A stretch of 64,000 bases of DNA from Streptomyces clavifer (GTDB taxonomy: Bacteria; Actinomycetota; Actinomycetes; Streptomycetales; Streptomycetaceae). A model generated the notes under the pieces. That model saw nothing but the letters and a program-made list of their open reading frames with translations. It had not been told where the DNA came from and ran no database searches. Position 1 is the first letter of the stretch; each line of letters begins with the position of its first letter. The stretch is taken from NCBI GenBank assembly GCA_014651175.1, contig BMWJ01000001.1, positions 868,001-932,000 on the forward strand, written 5' to 3'. The translations under genes were made by a program, and so were the position numbers. Of this stretch, positions 1 through 7,377 are shown in pieces.

Positions 1-1
1 C

Positions 2-31
2 GGGGCCCAGGCCGTCGGCGGACCTGTGTGA
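2..31 (+). CDS. possible 3' end of an upstream gene
   Basis: One frame entering from the left edge reads GAQAVGGPV and stops at TGA 29-31, five bases before a strong hairpin. That placement suggests the tail of a gene lying outside the window. Ten codons are too few to identify a product, so only the stop plus terminator arrangement supports the call. Confidence 0.3.
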   Translation, partial: GAQAVGGPV

Positions 32-36
32 ACGAA

Positions 37-74
37 AGGGCGGTGCACCCCGGACCACGGGGGTGCACCGCCCT
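37..74. terminator. 15-bp perfect hairpin terminator
   Basis: The arms AGGGCGGTGCACCCC (37-51) and GGGGTGCACCGCCCT (60-74) are perfectly complementary around an 8-nt loop. There is no U-tract, as is usual for Streptomyces terminators. It probably closes the transcript entering from the left and insulates the MMPL gene. Confidence 0.7.
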
Positions 75-239
75 CCGTGTGACCGCTGTGGCTACCGTCA
101 AGTCCTGTGACCATGGCCACGAAAAGGGCAAATGATCACGATTGGCTGACAGAGTGAGGCATCTCAGGTCATGCGACCTTTGCGGGATGTTCCCCCTTAT
201 GTCCCCGCGCGGGTCCACGAACCCTCAGGAGCACCTCCG

Positions 240-2459
240 TTGGCCGCCATCGCACGCTGGTGTCTCAGGCACCGCCTCGCCGCCGTCCTCATCTGGCTGA
301 TCGCCCTCGGCGGCGCCGCCACCGCGGCCGGCTTCGCGGGGTCCGCGTACTCCAACGACTACGAGGTGCCCGGCACCGAGTCGGGCCGCGCGGGTGAGCT
401 CCTCCAGGAGGGGTTCACCGATCTCGGCGGCGACACCGACACGGTGGTCTGGCACACCGAGGGCCCCACCGTCCGCGCCACCGACGTCGAACGGACGATG
501 ACCAGGACACTGGCGGCCATCGAGGCCCTGCCCGGCGTCGGGGACGTCACCGGCCCCTACGGTGCGGCCGGCAACGGGCAGGTCAGCGCGGACAGCCGTA
601 CCGCCTACGCCACGATCACCTTCGACCACCGGGCCGACGAGATCCCGCAGGAACAGGCGCAGGCCGTTGTCGACACCGCGAAGGAGGCCGCGAGCGACGG
701 GCTCCAGGTCGAGCTCGGCGGCACCGCCGTCGCCCTGACCGAGGCACCGGCCCTCCACCTCAGCGAGGCCATCGGGGTCGTCGTCGCCGCCCTGGTCCTC
801 TTCCTCGCCTTCGGCTCGCTCGCCGCCAGCCTGCTGCCCGTCGCCACCGCCCTCGTCTCCGTCGGGACGGCGTACGCGGGCATCGTGCTGCTCGGGCACG
901 TCATGACCGTCGCCGACTTCGCACCGATGCTGGGCATGCTCATCGGTCTCGGTGTCGGCATCGACTACGCGCTGTTCATCGTCACCCGGCACCGCACCGG
1001 ACTGCGCCGCGGCCTGTCCGTCCCCGAGGCCGCACAGAACGCCGTAGTCACCACCGGGCGCGCCGTCGTCTTCGCCGGAGCCACCGTCTGCGTCGCCCTG
1101 CTCGGCATGCTGGTCCTGCGGCTCGGCTTCCTCAACGGCGTCGCCATCGCCGCGTCCCTCACCGTGGTGCTGACCGTCGCCGCGTCCGTGACCCTGCTGC
1201 CCGCCCTGCTCTCCTTCATCGGCATGCGGGCGCTGAGCCGGCGCGAGCGCAGGCAGCTCGCCGAGCACGGACCGCAGCCCGAACGGACCACCGGCTTCGC
1301 GGCCCGCTGGTCCGCGTTCGTCGAACGGCACCCCAAGCTGCTCGGAGCGGTCGCCGCCGCCGTCATGGCGGTGCTCGCCCTGCCCACCCTCGGGCTGCAC
1401 CTGGGCACCTCCGACCAGGGCAACAACCCCGCCACGGCGACCACCCGGCAGGCGTACGACCTGCTGGCCGACGGGTTCGGCCCCGGTGTCAACGGGCCGC
1501 TGACGATCGCCGCCCACCTCGACGGAGCCGACGACCGGCTCGCCCTGGACGGCCTGCCCGGCGTGCTGCGGGACACCGACGGTGTCGCCTCCGTGAGCCC
1601 GGTCACGTACAACAGCAGCGGCGACACGGCGTTCGTCACCGTCGTCCCGGAGTCCGCCCCGCAGTCCCAGCGGACCAGCGAACTCGTCGACCGGCTGCGC
1701 GACGACGTCCTGCCGCCGGTACAGGACCACACGTCCCTCCAGGTCCACGTGGGCGGTGTGACCGCCAGCTACGACGACTTCGCCGAGATCATCATCGGCA
1801 AGCTCCCGCTCTTCGTCGGGGTCGTCATCGGCCTCGGCTGCCTGCTCCTGCTGCTGGCCTTCCGGTCCCTCGCCATCCCGCTGAAGGCGGCCGTGATGAA
1901 CGTGGCCGCCGTCGCCGCCTCGTTCGGGGTCGTCGTCGCGGTCTTCCAGTGGGGCTGGGGCAGCGAACTGCTGGGACTCGGCAGCGCGGGCCCGATCGAG
2001 CCCTTCCTGCCGGTGATCATGGTGTCCGTGCTCTTCGGGCTCTCGATGGACTACCAGGTCTTCCTCGTCGGCCGGATGTACGAGGAGTGGCTGGAGACCG
2101 GCGACAACCGCAGATCGGTCCGGGTCGGCCTCGCCGAGACCGGCCGGGTGATCAACTCCGCCGCCGTGATCATGATCTCGGTCTTCCTCGCCTTCGTGCT
2201 CAGCGGGGACCGCGTCATCGCGATGTTCGGCATCGCGCTGGCCGCCGCCGTCGCACTCGACGCCTTCGTCCTGCGCACCCTGCTGGTGCCCGCCCTGATG
2301 CACATGCTGGGCGGTGCGAACTGGTGGCTGCCCGCCCCGCTGGACCGCCTGCTCCCGCGCATCAGCATCGAGCCGCCGGACCGGACGGCGCCGCGTGCGG
2401 GGATCCCGGGGGAGCGCGCCGACGACCAGGACCGGCTCGTCACGCAGCGCATCCACTGA
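240..2459 (+). CDS. MMPL family RND-type membrane transporter
   Basis: This is a 739-aa polytopic membrane protein of the MMPL/RND export family, which in actinobacteria moves lipids or hydrophobic metabolites out of the cell. It has the classic duplicated layout: TM1, an extracytoplasmic domain, TM2-6 with the GxxxGxGIDYALFIVTRHR loop, then a second domain and TM7-12 with the matching FGLSMDYQVFLVGRM loop. The Asp-Tyr pairs in both loops are the expected proton-relay sites. A TTG start is preferred because AGGAG lies 9 nt upstream and family members usually begin near this point. An in-frame ATG at 171 would add 23 residues but has a weaker ribosome site. It appears monocistronic and the substrate is unknown. 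Confidence 0.85.
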   Translation: MAAIARWCLRHRLAAVLIWLIALGGAATAAGFAGSAYSNDYEVPGTESGRAGELLQEGFTDLGGDTDTVVWHTEGPTVRATDVERTMTRTLAAIEALPGVGDVTGPYGAAGNGQVSADSRTAYATITFDHRADEIPQEQAQAVVDTAKEAASDGLQVELGGTAVALTEAPALHLSEAIGVVVAALVLFLAFGSLAASLLPVATALVSVGTAYAGIVLLGHVMTVADFAPMLGMLIGLGVGIDYALFIVTRHRTGLRRGLSVPEAAQNAVVTTGRAVVFAGATVCVALLGMLVLRLGFLNGVAIAASLTVVLTVAASVTLLPALLSFIGMRALSRRERRQLAEHGPQPERTTGFAARWSAFVERHPKLLGAVAAAVMAVLALPTLGLHLGTSDQGNNPATATTRQAYDLLADGFGPGVNGPLTIAAHLDGADDRLALDGLPGVLRDTDGVASVSPVTYNSSGDTAFVTVVPESAPQSQRTSELVDRLRDDVLPPVQDHTSLQVHVGGVTASYDDFAEIIIGKLPLFVGVVIGLGCLLLLLAFRSLAIPLKAAVMNVAAVAASFGVVVAVFQWGWGSELLGLGSAGPIEPFLPVIMVSVLFGLSMDYQVFLVGRMYEEWLETGDNRRSVRVGLAETGRVINSAAVIMISVFLAFVLSGDRVIAMFGIALAAAVALDAFVLRTLLVPALMHMLGGANWWLPAPLDRLLPRISIEPPDRTAPRAGIPGERADDQDRLVTQRIH

Positions 2460-2696
2460 GACCGAGGCACGCACCGTGCGGAGTGGATCGCCTCCGCCGC
2501 CGGCCTCCGCAGCATCGCGGTGGCCGAGCGGCTCGGCGTGAAGCGCGGCGGCGTGCCGCGCGAGGCGTACCGGTACCGGGGAGAGCGCCACGGCCGGGAG
2601 ATCTGGTCCGTGCCGGCCGCGGACTGGCGTGCCGTACGGGCATGGGGGAACGGCGCGTTAAGGAGGTTCTCATCCGGGCCCCCTAGCGTGCGGCGC

Positions 2697-3296
2697 ATGA
2701 AGACCACCCCCTCCACACCCGCATCCGCTGCCGACGACACCGAGGAGAGGACGGCGACGGACGAGGCCGCCGCGCCGGACCTGACGAAGTCCGGACCCGC
2801 CGACGCATCCCCCGCCACCGAGGCCGCCACCGACGCGGCGGCTGAGGACGACGACCTGGAGTCCGACCCCTACGAGGACGCGGAGGCCGTCGCCTCCTCC
2901 TCGGCCGGCACGGGCGCCGCAGCCGTCGTCGCCGCCGCGCTCGGTGTCATCTCCCTCTCGGGCGCCTGGTCCGGCCGGGTCGCCGCCGAGCGCGAGACCC
3001 TGATCGGGCAGATCAAGACCTCCGGCGGCGGCAGCGCCGCCCAGCAGATCTCCGAGATCTACGCCGACGCCTGGCACACCACGGCCCTCGTCAACGGGCT
3101 GTTCGCACTCCTGGCGCTGCTGGTCGGCGTCCTCGTCCTGGTCCGCCCCGCCTTCGGTCCCCCCGCCGCCGGCCCGCAGCCGGGCTGGATCCGCTCCGTC
3201 GCCCTGGCGGGCATCGCGCTCGGCGTGCTCGGAGTCCTCATCTCCGTGGGGATGTACTTCGACCTCATCGTCGGCCTGCCCACCGCGGCGGGGTAG
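2697..3296 (+). CDS. small membrane protein with acidic Ala/Thr-rich N-terminus
   Basis: This 199-aa protein has no family I recognise by name. The first ~75 residues are low-complexity (Ala, Thr, Asp, Glu, Pro), then come three hydrophobic segments: one near residues 78-95, one near 135-153 and one near 167-187. A short extracytoplasmic loop between the first two carries the sequence AQQISEIYADAWHT. The start ATG has AAGGAGG about 30 nt upstream, which is too far for a normal ribosome site, so the true start might be earlier or the message weakly translated. The open frame continues upstream to a GTG at 2520. Confidence 0.6.
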   Translation: MKTTPSTPASAADDTEERTATDEAAAPDLTKSGPADASPATEAATDAAAEDDDLESDPYEDAEAVASSSAGTGAAAVVAAALGVISLSGAWSGRVAAERETLIGQIKTSGGGSAAQQISEIYADAWHTTALVNGLFALLALLVGVLVLVRPAFGPPAAGPQPGWIRSVALAGIALGVLGVLISVGMYFDLIVGLPTAAG

Positions 3297-3373
3297 CGCG
3301 GCCGCTCCTGCCGTTCCTGTTCCCCGACCCGTTCCGCCCCGGTGGGCGGGCGGCGCACCGTCCGCCGAACCGT

Positions 3374-3486
3374 GTCGTGCGGCGGACGCCGTGCCCTGTC
3401 GTGCCGCGGACGCCGCGCCGCGGCTGCCGTACGCGCGTTTCGGTTCCGGCTGTACGCCGGTGTGCTTCGGTTCCGGCCGTACGCCG
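3374..3486. repeat. two pairs of short imperfect direct repeats
   Basis: GTCGTGCGGCGGACGCCG (3374-3391) recurs with one change at 3398-3415. A 21-bp unit beginning TTCGGTTCCGG (3439-3459) recurs with one change at 3466-3486. They lie between the convergent membrane-protein and DUF6191 genes and look like local slippage duplications. No function is apparent. Confidence 0.5.
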
Positions 3487-3549
3487 TGGGGTGAGCCGGT
3501 CGGGGCTCGGCGTCCCGGGCTCCGGGCGGGCCGAGAGGATGCCGGGCGG

Positions 3550-3837
3550 TCAGCCGTGCGGCCCGCGCGGGGCGTCCTCGGCCGCGCCGGGCGGGCCCGG
3601 CACGGTGCCGGGGCGGGTGCCGCCCGGCGGGGGCTCGGGCGGGACGTCGCCCGGCCCGTCCGGTGCGCCCGGCCCCGGAGGCGGGCGCCGGAGCGTCACC
3701 TTGCCCGCCGTGAGGTCTATCGGGCCCCTCGCAGGGTCGCCGATGCCCAGGTCCACCCGGCTCAGCTCCAGCCGCTTCTGCTCCGCGGCCGTGTGCTTGC
3801 GGCCCGGAGCGAACAGTTCCTCGAAGAAGTTGAACAC
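3550..3837 (-). CDS. DUF6191 domain-containing small protein
   Basis: The protein is 95 aa if started at the GTG chosen here, which has GGAGGG about 10 nt upstream. The N-terminus reads FNFFEELFAPGRKHTAAEQ followed by KRLELSRVDLG and GPIDLTAGKV. This is the pattern of the actinobacterial DUF6191 family, whose role is unknown. The C-terminal third is Pro/Gly-rich and looks disordered. The longer frame starting at 3957 runs into the 3' end of the upstream dehydrogenase gene and is unlikely. It follows the dehydrogenase-like gene on the same strand with 38 nt between them, so cotranscription is possible. Confidence 0.65.
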   Translation of the reverse strand: MFNFFEELFAPGRKHTAAEQKRLELSRVDLGIGDPARGPIDLTAGKVTLRRPPPGPGAPDGPGDVPPEPPPGGTRPGTVPGPPGAAEDAPRGPHG

Positions 3838-3875
3838 CGGTCGTGCTCCCTCCGACGTGCTGCCCCGGCCGGCCG

Positions 3876-5060
3876 CTACCGCACCTTCAGCAGCAGGATC
3901 CGGTCGTCGCCCGGCTTCGGGGTGGCGCGTCCGTCCGTATTGCTCGTGACCACCCACAGCTTGTCACCGCCCGCCGCGAGCACGGTGCGCAGCCGGCCGT
4001 AGGTCCCCTCCAGGAACGCCTGGGGCGGTGCCAGAGGTTCCTTCACCGTGCCCGACAGCGGGATCCGCCACAGCCGTTCGCCGCGCAGCCCCGCCATCCA
4101 GACCGAGCCCTCCGCGAACGCGATGCCGCTCGGGGACGCCTCCGAGGTCTTCCACTGGGCCACCGGGTCGACGAACCCGGCCTCGCCCTTCCTGCCCTCG
4201 ACCTCGGGCCAGCCGTAGTTCTTCCCCGGCTCGATCCTGTTCAGCTCGTCCCAGGTGTCCTGGCCGAACTCGGCCGCCCAGAGCCGCTTCTCCCCGTCCC
4301 AGGCGAGACCCTGCACATTGCGGTGTCCGTACGAGTACACGACCGAGTCGGCCTCCGGGTTGCCGTGGACCGGCTCGCCGTCAGGGGTCATCCGCAGGAT
4401 CTTGCCGGCCAGTGACGCCTTGTCCTGGGCGAGGCCGGTGTCACCCGTCTCGCCGGTGCCCGCGTACAGCATGCGGTCGGGGCCGAACGCGATCCGGCCG
4501 CCGTTGTGGACGAAGCCCTTCGGGATGCCCCGCAGGATCGTGTCGGGGGCGCCCAGCTGCCGGCCCGCCGGCTTGCCCTCGTCGTACTGGAGGCGGGCGA
4601 TGCGGTTGTCCGAGGCGGTGGTGAAGTACGCGTACACCAGATGGTCCGCGCCGTACGTCGGCGCGACCGCGAGGCCGAGCAGGCCGCCCTCTCCGGACGG
4701 TGCGACTCCGGGCACGGAGCCCAGCAGCGTCTTCCTGCCGCTGTCCCCGTCGATCCGGCTGATCGTCGCCCCGTCGCGCGAGGCCACCAGCAGATCACCG
4801 CCGGGCAGCGCCGCGAGGCCCCAGGGGGACGCGAGGTCCTCCGTGAGCGTCGACACGACGTCCACCGACCCCTTGGCCGGCGGCAGGTCGGCCGGCGGGC
4901 TCGACGAGGCCGGGGGAGCGGACGAGGTGTTCGCCGGGGGAGAGGACGGGTCCTTCCCTCCGGCCGCCGAGCCGGCGTCCGACGAGCAGGCGGACGACAG
5001 CAGCAGGGAGGCCGACGCGAACGCGGCCACCATCCCCTTGCGCACCGCAGGAGTTTGCAC
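3876..5060 (-). CDS. PQQ-dependent sugar dehydrogenase-like lipoprotein (GSDH beta-propeller)
   Basis: This 394-aa exported protein has an N-terminal lipoprotein signal with lipobox LLSSAC, so Cys25 should be lipidated and the protein anchored outside the membrane. A Ser/Pro linker runs to about residue 60. The glucose/sorbosone dehydrogenase beta-propeller follows, visible from SPWGLAALPGGDLLVASRDG, GEGGLLGLAVAP, the FVHNGGRIAFGPD segment with the propeller His, and YSYGHRNVQGLAWD. Family members oxidise aldoses or other sugars using PQQ, although many Streptomyces members have unproven cofactor use. It precedes the DUF6191 gene on the same strand. Confidence 0.85.
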   Translation of the reverse strand: MQTPAVRKGMVAAFASASLLLSSACSSDAGSAAGGKDPSSPPANTSSAPPASSSPPADLPPAKGSVDVVSTLTEDLASPWGLAALPGGDLLVASRDGATISRIDGDSGRKTLLGSVPGVAPSGEGGLLGLAVAPTYGADHLVYAYFTTASDNRIARLQYDEGKPAGRQLGAPDTILRGIPKGFVHNGGRIAFGPDRMLYAGTGETGDTGLAQDKASLAGKILRMTPDGEPVHGNPEADSVVYSYGHRNVQGLAWDGEKRLWAAEFGQDTWDELNRIEPGKNYGWPEVEGRKGEAGFVDPVAQWKTSEASPSGIAFAEGSVWMAGLRGERLWRIPLSGTVKEPLAPPQAFLEGTYGRLRTVLAAGGDKLWVVTSNTDGRATPKPGDDRILLLKVR

Positions 5061-5154
5061 AGCACCGATCCTTTCGACGGTGAGCGTGACTACCGTTCAT
5101 ACACGGCTGCTCCGCCGTGGGTTCCGGTCTCCGCCCATTCTCCCCGCCACGTGA

Positions 5155-6147
5155 TCAGTACCACGACCCGCGCGCCCGCGGCAGCCCGTCGATCTCCGCC
5201 AGATCCCCGTCCGTGAGCGCCACGGCCGCCGCACCGGCGTTCTCCACGGCCCACTGCTCGCGCTTCGTGCCCGGCACCGGTACCACGTGCCGCCCCTGCC
5301 GCAGCACCCACGCCAGCGCCACCTGCGCCGGAGTCGCGCCGTGCTGCTCCGCGATCCGCCGCAGACCCGCCACCACCGGCTGGTTGGCCGCCATCATCTC
5401 CGCGGTGAAGCGGGGGTGCCTGGCCCGCGGATCGTCCGGCTCGAAGCCTTGACCGGGCTTCAGCGTCCCCGTCAGGTAGCCGTTGCCGAGCGGCATCGCG
5501 GCGAGTATGCCCACACCCCGCGCGGCACACCACGGCAGCAGGTCCTCCAGCGCCTCCGGCGACCACACGGAGAGCTCCGCCTGGACCGCGCTGACGGGGA
5601 AGACCTGCTGGACCCGCTCCAGCTGCCGGATCGTTCCGTCATGCATCCGCGCCCCCGGCCGGCGCCCGGCGCGCGCCCCGACCGCGCTCAGGCCCAGCGC
5701 CCGCACCTTGCCCGCCGTGACCAGGTCCGCCATCGCGCCCCAGGTCTCCTCCACCGGTACCTCGGGGTCGGCCCTGTGCAGCTGGTACAGATCGATCACA
5801 TCGGTCTGCAGCCGCCGCAGCGAGGCGTCGCAGGCCCGGCGCACATATCCGGGCCGCCCGTTGGCGACGATGTGCTGGTCGCCCACCAGCAGACCGCACT
5901 TGGTGGAGAGGAAGGCCTCGGACCGGCGCCCCTTGACCGCGCGCCCGACCAACAGCTCATTGGTGAACGGACCGTACATATCGGCCGTGTCGAGCAGTTG
6001 GACGCCCGCGTCCAGTGCCGCGTGCACCGTCCGCAGCGAACGGTCACCACGCTGTTGCGACGTGCTGTAGGCCCAGCTCATCGGCATACAGCCCAGCCCG
6101 ACCGCGCCCACGGCGAGCGCCGCCGAGCCGATTGTCCTGCGCTCCAA
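5155..6147 (-). CDS. aldo/keto reductase
   Basis: The protein is 330 aa from a TTG start (GAGGGAGGG upstream) that gives ERRTIGSAALAVGAVGLGCM, the usual first strand of the aldo/keto reductase barrel. The catalytic tetrad is visible: Asp in LLDTADMYGPFTNE with its Tyr four residues on, Lys in FLSTKCGL, and His in LYQLHRADPEVP. The C-terminal NADP-binding part has VVPVPGTKR. It should reduce aldehydes or ketones with NADPH; the substrate is unknown. The reading frame is open back to 6330 but that would overlap the divergent gene, so the TTG is chosen. Confidence 0.85.
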   Translation of the reverse strand: MERRTIGSAALAVGAVGLGCMPMSWAYSTSQQRGDRSLRTVHAALDAGVQLLDTADMYGPFTNELLVGRAVKGRRSEAFLSTKCGLLVGDQHIVANGRPGYVRRACDASLRRLQTDVIDLYQLHRADPEVPVEETWGAMADLVTAGKVRALGLSAVGARAGRRPGARMHDGTIRQLERVQQVFPVSAVQAELSVWSPEALEDLLPWCAARGVGILAAMPLGNGYLTGTLKPGQGFEPDDPRARHPRFTAEMMAANQPVVAGLRRIAEQHGATPAQVALAWVLRQGRHVVPVPGTKREQWAVENAGAAAVALTDGDLAEIDGLPRARGSWY

Positions 6148-6241
6148 CTCCCCGAACCCTCCCTCGGTCCCGCCGTCACGGGACCACACCGCCCCCAAAG
6201 TAACCTCTGCCGCCCCGCGCCCTTCGCATAGCCTCCTGACC

Positions 6242-7204
6242 ATGACTTCGACACGGACTTCGACACCCGCGACCGACGTATGGCTGCCGATCGCGGCCGC
6301 CGAGATGGACGGACTCCCCGAGGGTCTCAACTACCGTTTCTGGGACGGCGGCCGGGACTACCCGTCGGACCCTGCGGACTGCGCCTTCTACGTGGTTCCG
6401 TACATGAAGGGTGCGGAGGTCGCGGTCCGCCCGCTCAAGGCCATGAGCGCGGTCCAGGTGGTGCAGACGCTCTCCGCCGGTATCGACCACGTGGAGCCGG
6501 GGCTCGGGCTGCTGCCCGCCGGAGTGCGGCTGTGCAACGCCAAGGGGGTGCACGAGGCATCGACCGCCGAGCTCGCGCTCGCGCTGGTCCTCGCCTCGCT
6601 GCGGGGCCTTCCCGGCTTCATACAGGGCCAGGGCAGGGAGGAGTGGCGGTCCGGCTTCTATCCGGCGCTCGCCGACAAGTCCGTGCTCATCGTGGGCTAC
6701 GGGTCGATCGGCGCGGCCATCGAGGACCGGCTCGAACCCTTCGAGTGCGCGCGGGTGGTGCGCGTCGCACGCTCCGCACGGGCAACCGGGCGCGGCCCCG
6801 TGCACGCGCTCGAGGACCTGCCCGCCCTGCTGCCCGCGGCGGACGTCGTCATCCTGTCCACCCCGCTGAACCCGTCCACACAAGGGCTGGTGGACGCAGG
6901 CTTCCTCGCGGCGATGCGGGACGGCGCGCTCCTCGTGAACGTCGCGCGGGGGCCGGTGGTGGACACCGCGGCGCTGCTCTCCGAGCTCGAATCCGGGCGC
7001 CTGCGGGCCGCACTCGACGTCACCGACCCCGAACCCCTGCCCGCGGGTCACCCCCTCTGGCATGCTCCCCACGTCCTCATCACGCCCCATGTGGGCGGCA
7101 GTACCTCGGCGTTCCTGCCGCGCGCCAAGCGTCTGCTGGCCGGACAGCTCACCCGGTTCGCCGCAGGGCAGCCGGTCGACAACCTCGTACTCACGACCGA
7201 CTGA
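6242..7204 (+). CDS. D-isomer-specific 2-hydroxyacid dehydrogenase
   Basis: This 320-aa cytoplasmic NAD(P)-dependent dehydrogenase has the two-domain architecture of the family. The Rossmann motif is VGYGSIGAAIEDRL. Catalytic Arg lies in LVNVARGPVVDT, Glu in TDPEPLPAGHP and His in ITPHVGGSTS. The substrate-binding N-terminal domain contains QTLSAGIDHVEP. It is distinct from serA further right because it lacks the ASB and ACT domains. It is divergent from the aldo/keto reductase with 94 bp between them, so the two may share control. Confidence 0.85.
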   Translation: MTSTRTSTPATDVWLPIAAAEMDGLPEGLNYRFWDGGRDYPSDPADCAFYVVPYMKGAEVAVRPLKAMSAVQVVQTLSAGIDHVEPGLGLLPAGVRLCNAKGVHEASTAELALALVLASLRGLPGFIQGQGREEWRSGFYPALADKSVLIVGYGSIGAAIEDRLEPFECARVVRVARSARATGRGPVHALEDLPALLPAADVVILSTPLNPSTQGLVDAGFLAAMRDGALLVNVARGPVVDTAALLSELESGRLRAALDVTDPEPLPAGHPLWHAPHVLITPHVGGSTSAFLPRAKRLLAGQLTRFAAGQPVDNLVLTTD

Positions 7205-7377
7205 GCACGCTGCGAATCGGTTCGGCTGCACACCGTTCCCGCAACACCCCCCATGGTCACGGAGCGTAGAGAAGCTATGTCCCTGAGTGACGACTCTGGT
7301 GTATCGTCCGGAGGGGGCTGCGTCGTGGCAGGGACGGCGCCGGGGAGGAAGCGGAACGCGAGGGGGCGACGAGTGGT

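Noticed and set aside
225-2591. 788-aa open frame on the minus strand opposite the MMPL gene
   Set aside because: Arg/Gly/Asp-rich composition without family motifs. It mirrors the coding strand and is a GC-bias shadow, as are the long antisense frames opposite ilvB/ilvN, the MoxR operon and the proline genes.
7285-7296. GAGTGACGACTC as a BldD site before the GGDEF gene
   Set aside because: It has an AGTGA half site but no properly spaced inverted TCAC partner.
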